NCBI GenBank assembly: GCA_019057775.1
Contig: JAHLWT010000102.1
Coordinates: 1-41,504 of the forward strand
Source of the DNA: Promethearchaeota archaeon
Lineage (GTDB): Archaea; Asgardarchaeota; Lokiarchaeia; Sigynarchaeales; SOKP01
Direction of reading: 5' to 3'
Length of the DNA stretch: 41,504 nucleotides
Positions 27,713 to 36,892 of this stretch are shown here, piece after piece. The position numbers and the translations under genes are program-made. Under the pieces are notes generated by a model. The model worked only from the letters and a program-made list of their open reading frames with translations, was not told the DNA's origin and did no database searches. The stretch's first letter is position 1; the number at the start of each line of letters is the position of its first letter.

Positions 27713-27928
27713 ATGTCAGAATGGAAAGTAAAATTAACAGAATAGATTGAGAGAACTGTTAATAATAAGAGTTTTCGGTTTGAACGTCCAAAGGACTTAA
27801 AATATAAACCTAGTCAATTTTCCTATTTCTATGTTCCAAAAGAGGGGGGTGGAGAATCAATTCACCATTTTTCTTTTTCTAGCTCTCCAACTGAACCTTT
27901 TATTGAATTTACATTTGAAATTTCTTAG
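27713..27928 (+). pseudogene. FAD/NAD(P)-type oxidoreductase (ferredoxin-reductase family), N-terminal fragment
   Basis: From ATG 27713, 'MSEWKVKLTE' is followed by a TAG and then, in the same frame, 'IERTVNNKSFRFERPKDLKY', then 'KPSQFSYFYVP' and 'HHFSFSSSPTEP'. This is the beta-barrel FAD-binding start of FNR-like reductases; the family's Gly before 'QF' is Ser here, and the usual 'R.YS..S' FAD motif is 'HHFSFSSS'. It stops after 70 codons with no NAD-binding domain. With one premature stop and no C-terminus it is dead. Confidence 0.7.
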
Positions 27929-28228
27929 GTTATTATTATTCTATTATTCTTTTAAAATGATTGTCTATTTATTATAAAATAAAAAAAATTCAAACAAGAT
28001 TTAAAGTCTAACCTTAAAAAATCGAGCTTATATATAACGGTTTCAACACCAGATATCTTATTAAAATCCTGTATTCTTTCTGGTATTCAAAAATCCATTG
28101 ATATATTCAAAGTAGAGGGAATAAATTCCCATAATATAAGCGTAAGAAAAATTTATATGAAAACACATTCTTCATAAATTATTAGTTATTATGAAATCTT
28201 AGTAAATAACTGAAAAGGTTAAAGAGAA
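27929..28228. other. Intergenic region before ATP-citrate lyase
   Basis: No gene recognised. A start-less open frame (about 27990-28176) reads 'SSLYITVSTPDILLKSCILS' and could be a worn piece of the same reductase, but I cannot confirm it. A TATA-like TTTATATG at 28152-28159 lies about 70 bp before the lyase start and is the best promoter candidate. Confidence 0.35.
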
Positions 28229-29524
28229 TTGGCACAGAAAAATATTTATGAATATGATGCTAAAATGCTTTTAGCAAGCCAATTACCAAAATACTACCCA
28301 GAATTTAAGTATCACAATAAAGTAGCAATAGTTTTAAACGATACGGATATAAATCAGCTAATCCTTGAAGAACCATGGATAGAATCAGAACAAGTAGTTA
28401 TTAAACCCGATCAACTATTTGGGAAAAGGGGAAAAGCTAATTTAATATTACTCGATGCGAATTGTGATGAAATGAAACAATTTTGTATCGAAAATTTGGA
28501 TAGAGTATGTGAAATTGGCAATATCAGAGGTGAATTAAAACGTCTCATCGTTGAACCTTTTATTCCCCACGAGAAAGAATATTATGTTTCAATTACCTCT
28601 GATCGAGAAAATGATATAATTCATTTTAGTTATGAGGGAGGTATCTTCATTGAAGAAAATTGGGATAAAGTTACTCACATTCCAGTCCCTCTTGGAACTA
28701 ATATAAATGAATTTGATTTAGAAAGTAAATTACCTGATTTAGGAGAATTTAAAGGAATAATAATTCCATTTATTAAAGGACTCTTTCAAGTTTTTGTAGA
28801 TCAAGATTTTACTTTCCTTGAAATCAATCCTTTTGCGATTACAACAGAGAAAAAAGTAGTTCCTTTGGATGTGAAAGCTCGTTTAGATGATACTGCTTTA
28901 TTCCTTCACACAGATACTTGGGGTAATCCTGAAAATCCGATTGAATTTCCTGCTGCTTTTGGTCAAAAAATGTCTGAAAAAGAAGCAATGATAAGAGAAT
29001 TAGATGAAAAAACAGGCGCCTCACTAAAATTAAAAGTCTTGAATAAGGATGGGCGGATTTGGACCATGGTTGCAGGAGGAGGTGCCTCAGTTATATATAC
29101 TGATACAATTGTGGATTTAGGTTTTGGTAAAGAATTAGGAAATTATGGTGAATATTCAGGAAATCCCTCACGTGAGCACACTGAAATATATGCTCAAACT
29201 ATTATTGATTTCATAACTGAAACCCCAGATCCAGAAGGTAAATCAAAATATCTCATAATTGGGGGCGGTATAGCTAATTTTACTGATGTAAAAGCAACTT
29301 TTACAGGAATAGTAAATGCTATCAGGAATTCGGTTGATAAATTAAAAAAAGCAAATGTTAAAATCTTTGTTCGTCGAGGGGGGCCTAATGAAAAACAAGG
29401 GCTAGAACTCATGAAACAAGTTGGAAAGGAAACTGGAGTCCCAATAGAGGTATATGATAGATATACTCATATGACGAGAGTAGTAGAATTAATAAAAAAC
29501 GCGGAAGAAGGAGGAGGGAATTAA
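28229..29524 (+). CDS. aclB: ATP-citrate lyase, small (ATP-grasp/citrate-binding) subunit
   Basis: A 431-residue subunit corresponding to the N-terminal part of animal ATP-citrate lyase. The TTG start gives 'MAQKNIYEYDAKMLL', matching the family opening 'M..K.I.E..GK.LL'. An ATP-grasp domain (about 1-240; 'VEPFIPHEKEYYVSI') is followed by the citrate-binding domain with the very conserved 'GRIWTMVAGGGASVIYTDT' and 'NYGEYSGNPS', then 'IGGGIANFTDV'. Its stop is followed 2 bp later by the large subunit. With ATP and CoA the complex splits citrate to acetyl-CoA and oxaloacetate, the diagnostic step of the reductive TCA cycle. Confidence 0.93.
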   Translation: MAQKNIYEYDAKMLLASQLPKYYPEFKYHNKVAIVLNDTDINQLILEEPWIESEQVVIKPDQLFGKRGKANLILLDANCDEMKQFCIENLDRVCEIGNIRGELKRLIVEPFIPHEKEYYVSITSDRENDIIHFSYEGGIFIEENWDKVTHIPVPLGTNINEFDLESKLPDLGEFKGIIIPFIKGLFQVFVDQDFTFLEINPFAITTEKKVVPLDVKARLDDTALFLHTDTWGNPENPIEFPAAFGQKMSEKEAMIRELDEKTGASLKLKVLNKDGRIWTMVAGGGASVIYTDTIVDLGFGKELGNYGEYSGNPSREHTEIYAQTIIDFITETPDPEGKSKYLIIGGGIANFTDVKATFTGIVNAIRNSVDKLKKANVKIFVRRGGPNEKQGLELMKQVGKETGVPIEVYDRYTHMTRVVELIKNAEEGGGN

Positions 29525-29526
29525 AA

Positions 29527-31362
29527 ATGGAAAACTATGAACTTTTTGATAGAAATACTCAGGCAATTATTTATGGGTTTCAGAGAAATCCGATTCAAAG
29601 AATGCTTGATTTTGACTTTGTAAGTAAGAGGGAAAAACCATCAGTAACCGCAATTATTAGACCTACTCAAGCAGCAGCTATTAGTTATCATAAAGTTTTT
29701 TGGGGTAATAAGGAAATAGTTATTCCCATATATAAAACACTCGGGCTTGCCATGAAAAAGCATCCTGGAGCTGATGTAATGATAAATTTTGCTTCTTTTA
29801 GGTCATCATATGAAACAAGTAAAGAAGCTCTAGAATCTGAAACGATACGAACTGTAGTAATTATAGCTGAAGGAATACCCGAAAGACAAAGTCGTGAATT
29901 AATTAAAATTGCTGACGAAAGAAATAAGAATATAATTGGACCGGCAACCGTAGGAGGGATTAGAGCTGGTGCGTTTAAAATTGGGAATACTGCTGGAACA
30001 TTAGAAAATATCATGCTGTCAAAATTATATCGTCCTGGATCAGTCGGATTTGTTTCGAAATCAGGAGGCTTAAGCAATGAAATGAATTTTATGATTTCAC
30101 AGACTACTGATGGGATTTTTGAAGGGATTGCAATAGGTGGTGATCGATTTCCTGGTTCCCGACTTATCAATCATCTTTTACGATATGAAGCGAATCCTAA
30201 AATAAAAATGTTAGTAGTTTTAGGAGAGATTGGTGGTGTAGATGAATATGATATTGTAGATGCCTTAAAAAGCGGAAAACTTACTAAGCCAATTGTTATA
30301 TGGGTCACTGGAACCGCAGCAAAGATTTTACCAAAAGGACTCCAGTTTGGGCACGCAGGTGCAATGGCTGATAGTGCAAAAGAAACTGCTGATGCAAAAA
30401 ATCGAGCTTTAAGAGAAGCCGGAGCGATAGTTCCAGATTCATATGAAGATTTAGATAAAGAAATTAGAAAAACTTTTGATAAACTAAAGCAAGAGGGTAA
30501 AATAGAGCCTATGGAGGAATTTGATCCACCAGAAGTTCCTTTAGATTACAATACTGCTATTCGATTAGGGAAAGTACGAAGACCTACTGATGTAGTAGTT
30601 ACTATTAGTGATGATCGAGGGGAAATAGTAACCTTTAATCAAGTACCGTTAGATAAGATTATACAAGAAAATAAATCAATAGGGTATGTTATCGGTTTAC
30701 TATGGTTTAAACGAGAATTACCGGAATTTGCACAACAATATATTGAAATCGTAATTAAATTAACCGCAGATCATGGTCCTGCTGTCAGTGGAGCCCATAA
30801 TGCAATAATTACAGCCAGAGCAGGGAAAGATCTCATGTCTGCTTTAGCGAGTGGTATCCTTACTATTGGTCCTCGTTTTGGGGGGGCGGTGTCTGATGCA
30901 GCGAAATATTTTAGAGAAGCAATGCACAAGGAAATGACACCAGTAGAGTTCATGAATTACATGAAAAATGTCGTTCAAATCAATATCCCGGGAATAGGTC
31001 ATAGAGTTAAATCAGTTCAAAATCCCGACAAGCGTGTAGTGTTGTTAAAAGAATTCATTTTCAAGAACTTTCCAAAGCATCCTCATTTAGATTATGCTTT
31101 AGAAGTTGAAAAAGCTACTACCTCGAAGAGAAATAACCTTATTTTAAACGTTGATGGTTGTATTGGGATTACATTCCTAGACTTATTAGAAAATTTGGAT
31201 TATACAAAAGAGGAAATTGAAGATGTGATTTATAGTGAAGCTTTAAACGGACTTTTCGTTTTGGGGAGATCAATTGGGATGATGGGTCATATTTTCGATC
31301 AGAAACGCCAAAGAGCTGGTCTATTTCGACAACCTTATGATGAGATTCTGTTCACGGAATGA
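29527..31362 (+). CDS. aclA: ATP-citrate lyase, large subunit
   Basis: A 611-residue subunit with an N-terminal CoA-binding/ligase part (phosphohistidine His276 in 'FGHAGAMADSAKETA') and a C-terminal citrate-synthase-homology domain (about 370-611; 'TADHGPAVSGAHNAI', 'GPRFGGAVSDA', 'IPGIGHRVKS', 'NVDGCIG', 'RQPYDEILF'). This is the arrangement of Chlorobium-type AclA and of the C-terminal two-thirds of the animal enzyme. It is co-transcribed with the small subunit (2-bp gap). A run of ten T follows at 31391-31400. Confidence 0.95.
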   Translation: MENYELFDRNTQAIIYGFQRNPIQRMLDFDFVSKREKPSVTAIIRPTQAAAISYHKVFWGNKEIVIPIYKTLGLAMKKHPGADVMINFASFRSSYETSKEALESETIRTVVIIAEGIPERQSRELIKIADERNKNIIGPATVGGIRAGAFKIGNTAGTLENIMLSKLYRPGSVGFVSKSGGLSNEMNFMISQTTDGIFEGIAIGGDRFPGSRLINHLLRYEANPKIKMLVVLGEIGGVDEYDIVDALKSGKLTKPIVIWVTGTAAKILPKGLQFGHAGAMADSAKETADAKNRALREAGAIVPDSYEDLDKEIRKTFDKLKQEGKIEPMEEFDPPEVPLDYNTAIRLGKVRRPTDVVVTISDDRGEIVTFNQVPLDKIIQENKSIGYVIGLLWFKRELPEFAQQYIEIVIKLTADHGPAVSGAHNAIITARAGKDLMSALASGILTIGPRFGGAVSDAAKYFREAMHKEMTPVEFMNYMKNVVQINIPGIGHRVKSVQNPDKRVVLLKEFIFKNFPKHPHLDYALEVEKATTSKRNNLILNVDGCIGITFLDLLENLDYTKEEIEDVIYSEALNGLFVLGRSIGMMGHIFDQKRQRAGLFRQPYDEILFTE

Positions 31363-31390
31363 TTAGTTCTTTAATTAGGTATTAATATTC

Positions 31391-31410
31391 TTTTTTTTTT
31401 ATTTTATTTA
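31391..31410 (+). terminator. Oligo-T termination signal after the lyase genes
   Basis: Ten consecutive T followed by further T-rich DNA, without a stem, about 30 bp after the aclA stop; archaeal polymerases terminate at such tracts. Confidence 0.5.
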
Positions 31411-31443
31411 TTAATACCAATCAATTTTAGTTATTGCAGAATC

Positions 31444-31451
31444 TTTATATA
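31444..31451 (+). promoter_or_regulatory. TATA box (TTTATATA) of the fused permease gene
   Basis: TTTATATA sits 57 bp before the GTG at 31508 in otherwise gene-free DNA; consistent with an archaeal core promoter. Confidence 0.4.
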
Positions 31452-31507
31452 GTACATTATTTTAATTTTATATTACTAGTACTACTAATCCTATACTATA
31501 AGAGGGT

Positions 31508-33211
31508 GTGATTAATTTGGTTGAATTAAAGAAAGTTCATAAAAATATAATTTTCGCAGTTGTTATCTCATTTGTAATCTTTATCCTTGGTGTGTCCATA
31601 AGTTTTATTATTACTCGTTATTTACCGGGTGATCCCGTGCAAGTTTATCTCATATTCATAGGTAATTTTACCCCCACTCCTGCAGAGTATCAAGCTGCAG
31701 TACATACATTAGGTTTTGATCTACCACTTATTATCCAATTTTTTAGATATTTAGGTAATCTATTTATTGGTGATTGGGGAAACTCAATGACAATAGCAGC
31801 TGGTATGGAAGTTTCCGAAATCCTTAGAACTACTCTCCCTCGAACTATTGAAATTATTTTCTTACCTTTAATATTAGGATTAATAATAGGAATTATATTA
31901 GGCAGACTTTCTAGAAAATTTGAGGATCATAAGATTGGGAGATACATCAAAATTTTTGTAGCAATTGGTATTGCCATTCCTGCTTTTGTTTTTGGAGTAA
32001 TTTTTCAATTTGCATTTAGTTCAATTTTACCTATATTTGGTTACAAGTCAATGATATATCCAGATCCTCCGTTCATAACTGGATTTGTCATATTAGATTC
32101 ATTAATTGATGGAAATATGAATTTAGCTGGAGATATCTTTTTGCATTTTATATTACCACAACTCTCATTAACTATTATTATAATAGCACTTGTAACAAGA
32201 CAGTATCGCTCAAATCTAGAAAGTAATTCACTCACTAGATCTGTAATATCGAATACTACAACAATTGGTTGGCATTTTGGACTTATCTTTACTTCAATAA
32301 TATTAATAGAAACTACATTTGGATTACAAGGTTTCGGTGCCTTTTTTCTAAACGCTATATTTTTACAAGATTTTTTTGTAATAGTTGCTTTCGTTAATAT
32401 TATTGTGATATTTTTTGCAATTGTAACACTTATTTCAAATATCATATTTAGCAGACGAACAGAGGAACAATTTGTGTCTTTAAAGGAAGTTGAAGCAAAA
32501 TTAAGATGGAAGTCACCCCTTACTATTATTGGATTAATTATAATTGGCTTTTTTATAATTATAGCAGCATATCCTGAACTAATTAGCCAATATTCTTTGG
32601 AAGAGTTAAACGGTAAATTTCCAGGTCCATGGCAACTTCCATCATCAGATCATCCCTTAGGACAAGGACAATTTAGACGTGATATGCTAGGACAGATAGT
32701 GTGGGGCATACAATTTTCAGTTTTAGCCGGAATCGGAGCAGTACTGATAGGTATAGTAGGAGGATTAGTTTTTGGGCTTATTGCTGCGAGATTAAATGAA
32801 TTAGGTAAGAATTTACTCACTGGATTTATATTAATTATTTATATAATACCAAGCGTAATTCTCGTTTTTCTTATAACCTCGATCTTCGGAAGAAATTTTA
32901 TTATTACGATGATATTTATTGGGATTGTATTAATACCGAGCTTTGCAAGAATAATTGCTAATGCTTCAGATTTAGAAATTAATTTATTTAAGTCAGTAGC
33001 AAAATATTTACCTTTAATGTTGGGAATTGCGATCATACTTTATGAATCGATTGGCTTTTTAGGCTTCTCAGATCCGAGAATTATCAATTTAGGGTATCTT
33101 GTTAATGTTGGAAGGCTTCAATTATTAACATTTTTTGGATTCGCACTTTTTCCAGGAATAGCAATTGTGCTCATGGTTACAGGTTTTATTCTTTTATATG
33201 AAGGGCTCTAA
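31508..33211 (+). CDS. Fused DppB-DppC-like permease
   Basis: A 567-residue membrane protein in which a DppB-type half (about 1-320; 'RYLPGDPVQVYL', 'LPRTIEIIFLPLILG', 'ETTFGLQGFGAFFLNAI') is joined to a DppC-type half (about 330-567; 'DHPLGQGQFRRDMLGQIVWG', 'ESIGFLGF'). These are normally separate subunits of oligopeptide/dipeptide ABC importers. In both halves the cytoplasmic EAA loop that contacts the ATPases looks about 20 residues too short and lacks the 'A...G' core (270s and 480s regions). No ATPase or binding protein is adjacent. Start may be the GTG at 31508 or the TTG at 31517 after GAGGGTGTGAT. Confidence 0.8.
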   Translation: MINLVELKKVHKNIIFAVVISFVIFILGVSISFIITRYLPGDPVQVYLIFIGNFTPTPAEYQAAVHTLGFDLPLIIQFFRYLGNLFIGDWGNSMTIAAGMEVSEILRTTLPRTIEIIFLPLILGLIIGIILGRLSRKFEDHKIGRYIKIFVAIGIAIPAFVFGVIFQFAFSSILPIFGYKSMIYPDPPFITGFVILDSLIDGNMNLAGDIFLHFILPQLSLTIIIIALVTRQYRSNLESNSLTRSVISNTTTIGWHFGLIFTSIILIETTFGLQGFGAFFLNAIFLQDFFVIVAFVNIIVIFFAIVTLISNIIFSRRTEEQFVSLKEVEAKLRWKSPLTIIGLIIIGFFIIIAAYPELISQYSLEELNGKFPGPWQLPSSDHPLGQGQFRRDMLGQIVWGIQFSVLAGIGAVLIGIVGGLVFGLIAARLNELGKNLLTGFILIIYIIPSVILVFLITSIFGRNFIITMIFIGIVLIPSFARIIANASDLEINLFKSVAKYLPLMLGIAIILYESIGFLGFSDPRIINLGYLVNVGRLQLLTFFGFALFPGIAIVLMVTGFILLYEGL

Positions 33212-33310
33212 ACTTATAAGCCATCTATACTACTGGATTTCTTATCTCTAATTTGAATTTTTAAAAAAGGTATATCAACTAAAACTAGAGTAATATTAAT
33301 AAAAATTCTA

Positions 33311-34090
33311 TTAAATTTCCTTTTTTTCTATATATCCTGAACCGTAAGGATATCCCAGAATTCCAGTTTTAACCATTGGTGCCTGGAATTTACCTTTAGC
33401 CCATGGAGCAGGAAACCTTTGAGAAATAGTTGAGGATACTAAAGCTATAATAAAAAGAGAGATAAAAATTGCATAATTACCCCATATAGCGAGAAATCCC
33501 AAACTTAATAAAACATTGGGAAGATGACAAGCAAAAGTTTTAATAAGAATTGATCTAGGTGTATCATGCTCAGGGCTAATATAGATGTCCCAGAAATATG
33601 CCTGGATAAAATACTGCCACAGAGAAATGCTAATAAAAGCTAAAATGTAGTTAACCCAAGGAAGAACACCAGTTAAACTCCAGAGATGATAAAACGAGAG
33701 AAGTAATCCACCAGTACTAAATCCCCAAATAACACCAAATACTATCTCGGAGCCAAGATAATATCTTCTGTCGAAATTGAGCGTATTTCGAGGCCACAGA
33801 ATTACATATGCGAAAAAGACAAACGTGAAACTGAAACTAACATAAATTATCCAATTGATGTTTGAAATTTGCTCCAAAGTAAAGATAGGTTTTGTTATTA
33901 TCTGTTCTAGAGTACCAGAGATAGTGATAATAATATTGCAAAAGGAAAAGTAGATCAATGCACGTGTCCATGCAGCACCCGGTTTCCATATATCGATGGG
34001 AAGACTTTTATATTTGCGTATATAAATCCCAATAAATACTACGCCGATTATAATAATGAAGGTCAAATAGATATAGATGAATATGAACAT
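33311..34090 (-). CDS. Seven-helix membrane protein, unknown
   Basis: A 259-residue protein with about seven hydrophobic helices (near 5-24, 42-65, 78-98, 113-142, 143-168, 186-208 and 212-230), a conserved-looking loop 'WDIYISPEHDTPRSI' between helices 5 and 6, and a polar C-terminal tail. It lies 57 bp downstream of another 7-TM gene on the same strand, so they probably form an operon. I do not recognise either family. Confidence 0.7.
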   Translation of the reverse strand: MFIFIYIYLTFIIIIGVVFIGIYIRKYKSLPIDIWKPGAAWTRALIYFSFCNIIITISGTLEQIITKPIFTLEQISNINWIIYVSFSFTFVFFAYVILWPRNTLNFDRRYYLGSEIVFGVIWGFSTGGLLLSFYHLWSLTGVLPWVNYILAFISISLWQYFIQAYFWDIYISPEHDTPRSILIKTFACHLPNVLLSLGFLAIWGNYAIFISLFIIALVSSTISQRFPAPWAKGKFQAPMVKTGILGYPYGSGYIEKKEI

Positions 34091-34147
34091 ATATTATTCT
34101 CTTTATTTAACTCCTTTCAAGTGTATTGTATGTATGTATTCTAATAT

Positions 34148-34870
34148 TTAATTTTTAGTTTTAATACCTGGAATTGAGAAAGACCATTTTTTCTCAAATA
34201 GTATTGAAAAAGCTATAGATGTCTTCGAGATAACAAGAAAATACGAATAGAGACCAATGGCTATAAAAGCATCTCCTGTACCTGTTGCTGCTACTGACAT
34301 GCAGATACCACCAGCTCCTGCTAAGAATCCGTATGCCATCATAAAATATGCTACCTTTGATGTTTCTTTAGTTTTTAATCTAGTATATAGCGGAAGACCT
34401 ATTATTAGGGCTGAACTGGCACTATTTGAAATCATCATGACAAGATAGTAAGAACCAGAATAGTTCAAGTCCCCTGAATATATAATTAAAAATGCTGTAA
34501 GGGTTGAAGCAACTAAAATTAAGATTAAATATGCTGTCCCATAACTAAGATTACCCTTTATTTTCTTATCTTCGAATACGGAATATAAAAGTCCTGCTGC
34601 TAATCCTCCAGGGATAAACAAAGCAAATGCGGCCCCAAGAGAATCATTAACGACACCAAAACTACCTACAAATGTAATCTGATGAAAAACAATTGTTGCA
34701 GCTATGAATACGATCGCCCAGATTAAGTGATACGTTTTGTGAGTTTTAAAATATTCCCACAGTAAGAAAAATGCCAATAATGCGCAAATTATTACGGATA
34801 TCCAGATAAAAATATCTGCTTGTAGATAATTATTTGTCTTCCATGGATTAGCTGCTTGAAATAATGCCAT
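34148..34870 (-). CDS. Seven-helix membrane protein, unknown
   Basis: A 240-residue protein, first gene of the two-gene membrane unit. Helices lie near 19-42, 47-70, 78-98, 106-130, 140-165, 174-198 and 205-230, and the loops are short. A Lys occurs inside the last helix ('YFLVISKTSIAFSI'), reminiscent of rhodopsins, but the acidic counterion and aromatic residues expected in helices 3 and 6 are absent, so I do not call it one. Function unknown. Confidence 0.7.
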   Translation of the reverse strand: MALFQAANPWKTNNYLQADIFIWISVIICALLAFFLLWEYFKTHKTYHLIWAIVFIAATIVFHQITFVGSFGVVNDSLGAAFALFIPGGLAAGLLYSVFEDKKIKGNLSYGTAYLILILVASTLTAFLIIYSGDLNYSGSYYLVMMISNSASSALIIGLPLYTRLKTKETSKVAYFMMAYGFLAGAGGICMSVAATGTGDAFIAIGLYSYFLVISKTSIAFSILFEKKWSFSIPGIKTKN

Positions 34871-35326
34871 CTACATTATCACTTTTCTTTAAGTTATTTT
34901 ATACTTTAAATCTACTCCTTGTTTGAATAAAAAATGCTTAATTTATATTATTTATTTTATCTGATTACTTAATTAATCAATTTAGCTTGAGTTTCATTTT
35001 GCAACACGTGGATACAAAAGGTTTCAAATTTAAACATTTTATATGTGATTAAAACGTTTTAGACCATATTAATTTAAGTAATAGGAATTTTCTATGTGTT
35101 ATTTAAAAGTTGCGGGATAGGATGTTTGATTCACTTCTTTTAATAAATAGTTATTCAAAACTCTTTGCTCAATTTAACTGTCTAATCCCAAAAATACATT
35201 CTATAACTATACTTCTCTTAGGGGATTGTTGTGGGGGAAAATAGAATAGAATATCAATAAATACAAATTTTTTAAAAGATTAGGAATTCAAATAATTAAA
35301 AATAAAATTTTTGAAAGAAAGTAAAA
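34871..35326. other. 456-bp divergent intergenic region
   Basis: AT-rich DNA between the membrane-protein unit and isocitrate dehydrogenase. No coding frame or recognisable gene remnant was seen. It must hold promoters for both directions, but no convincing TATA box stands out; a purine-rich AAAGAAAGTAAAA precedes the dehydrogenase ATG. Confidence 0.5.
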
Positions 35327-36520
35327 ATGAACGAAATTATTGAAAAAGCAAAAGCTCATTTTGAAAGTATTGTGCAAGAGCAATTAGAACGCGTCGAAAG
35401 AATGAAAAAAGAAGAAGATTGGGTGGATTATACCTTATTAAAACCTATTATCATTGGAATAGTAGGAGGGGATGGTATTGGTCCTTTCATAACAAAACAC
35501 GCTCATAAGATCTTGGAATTCTTGTTAGAAGAAGAGTCAAAAGATGGAAAAGTTGAATTTCGAGTAATCGAAGGATTAACAATAGAAAACAGAGCAAAAG
35601 TCATGAAAGCAATCCCTGATGATGTACTAAAAGAAATAAGACAGTGTCATGTGTTATTAAAAGGACCAACAACGACACCAAGGAAGGGCGATAAGTGGCC
35701 GAACATTGAAAGCGCGAATGTAACTATGCGTCGCGAACTTGATCTTTTTGCTAATGTCAGGCCCGTGAAAGTTCTCGAAAAAAATATTGATTGGATGTTT
35801 TTCAGGGAAAATACAGAGGGAGCATACGTATTAGGTTCTAAAGGAATTAATATTACTGATGATCTTGCAATAGATTTCAAAGTAATAACAACTCAAGGAG
35901 CCGATAGAATAATTCGATTAGCATTTGATTATGCGAAAAAGAATAACATCAACAGAGTAACTGTAGTTACAAAGGCTAATGTCGTAAAAGCCACCGATGG
36001 AAAATTTCTTGCCATGGCAGGAGAAATAGCTAAGGAATATCCTGAAGTGGAGTGGGATGATTGGTACATTGATATCATGACAGCAAAGTTAATTGATCCT
36101 GCAAGGCAAAGCCAATTCCGAGTATTTGTTGCACCAAATCTTTATGGCGATATTATCACCGATGAGGCAGCACAAATTCAAGGAGGTGTAGGGACCGCGG
36201 GTTCTGCAAATATTGGTAAAACATATTCAATGTTTGAAGCCATCCACGGAAGTGCGCCTAGAATGGTTGATGAAGGTCGTGCTCAGTATGCGGATCCTTC
36301 AAGTATCATCAAGGCAGCAGCAATCTTGCTAAATCACATTGGTTTTACAGAAAAGGCTAAGAAACTTGAAATGGCTCTTGAAATATGCGCTACTTATGAG
36401 AAAAAACTAAAAATTACAGGCCGAGATACTGGAGCTACTGGTGAAGAATTTGGAAAATATATTATGGATACCTTACAAGACCCTAACTTAGAAAAGCGTT
36501 TTAAAGAATATAGCAAATAA
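35327..36520 (+). CDS. icd: Isocitrate dehydrogenase
   Basis: A 397-residue beta-decarboxylating dehydrogenase. Isocitrate-specific residues are visible: Ser129, Asn131 and Arg135 in 'SANVTMRRELD', Arg145 in 'NVRPVK', then Arg160 and Tyr167 in 'FRENTEGAY'. The metal-binding Asp cluster ('DIITDEAAQI') and the cofactor loop 'HGSAPRMVDEG' follow. An unusual helical N-terminal extension of about 38 residues precedes the Rossmann start 'IIIGIVGGDGIGP'. Cofactor loop residues do not match the E. coli NADP-type Lys/Tyr pair, so NAD versus NADP use is open. In a reductive cycle it would carboxylate 2-oxoglutarate. Confidence 0.92.
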   Translation: MNEIIEKAKAHFESIVQEQLERVERMKKEEDWVDYTLLKPIIIGIVGGDGIGPFITKHAHKILEFLLEEESKDGKVEFRVIEGLTIENRAKVMKAIPDDVLKEIRQCHVLLKGPTTTPRKGDKWPNIESANVTMRRELDLFANVRPVKVLEKNIDWMFFRENTEGAYVLGSKGINITDDLAIDFKVITTQGADRIIRLAFDYAKKNNINRVTVVTKANVVKATDGKFLAMAGEIAKEYPEVEWDDWYIDIMTAKLIDPARQSQFRVFVAPNLYGDIITDEAAQIQGGVGTAGSANIGKTYSMFEAIHGSAPRMVDEGRAQYADPSSIIKAAAILLNHIGFTEKAKKLEMALEICATYEKKLKITGRDTGATGEEFGKYIMDTLQDPNLEKRFKEYSK

Positions 36521-36872
36521 TTTGGCGAAATATCTTCAATTTAAACAAATACCTTTAATTTTTTTTTTATTCCAAAATAGCATAAATTGATATTGGTATT
36601 TTCTATAGTTTCCTAAAATTGTTAGAAGTTTTGAATTAAGCAACTGAAGTGCCTTTTCTGCTCCTTTTCTCCCTAGTCTCGGGTTAGATGTAAAGGGAGA
36701 ATATTTACAGGAATGGGAGAAATTATCAACCAGCTAATTACTTAACTTTCTATGCTTGTTTGAACGAGATTGAGTAATTTATGACTATACTTCAAAAAGC
36801 TGATCATTTATCTTATTGCCCATCTAATTTAAATTACTTTCTTAAATAGATGTTAAAATCTTTAAACATGTG
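36521..36872. other. Intergenic region with a possible minus-strand gene tail
   Basis: No complete gene. On the minus strand about 36545-36730 is open without a start and reads 'FSHSCKYSPFTSNPRLGRKG' and 'AEKALQLLNSKLLTIL', which looks protein-like, perhaps a creatininase-type C-terminus, but not firmly identified. It fits the pattern of truncated gene ends in this part of the window. Confidence 0.3.
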
Positions 36873-36892
36873 TATGTATACATGTATACATA
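36873..36892. promoter_or_regulatory. 20-bp perfect palindrome, likely VapB operator
   Basis: TATGTATACATGTATACATA is a perfect inverted repeat that reaches the A of the antitoxin ATG at 36892. VapB-type antitoxins bind inverted repeats over their own promoter, so this is a good autoregulation site, and it argues for the short start. Confidence 0.65.

Noticed and set aside
34148..34870. Possible microbial rhodopsin, because a Lys lies in the seventh helix.
   Set aside because: No acidic counterion in helix 3, no Trp/Pro pattern in helix 6, and the Lys surroundings do not match the retinal motif.
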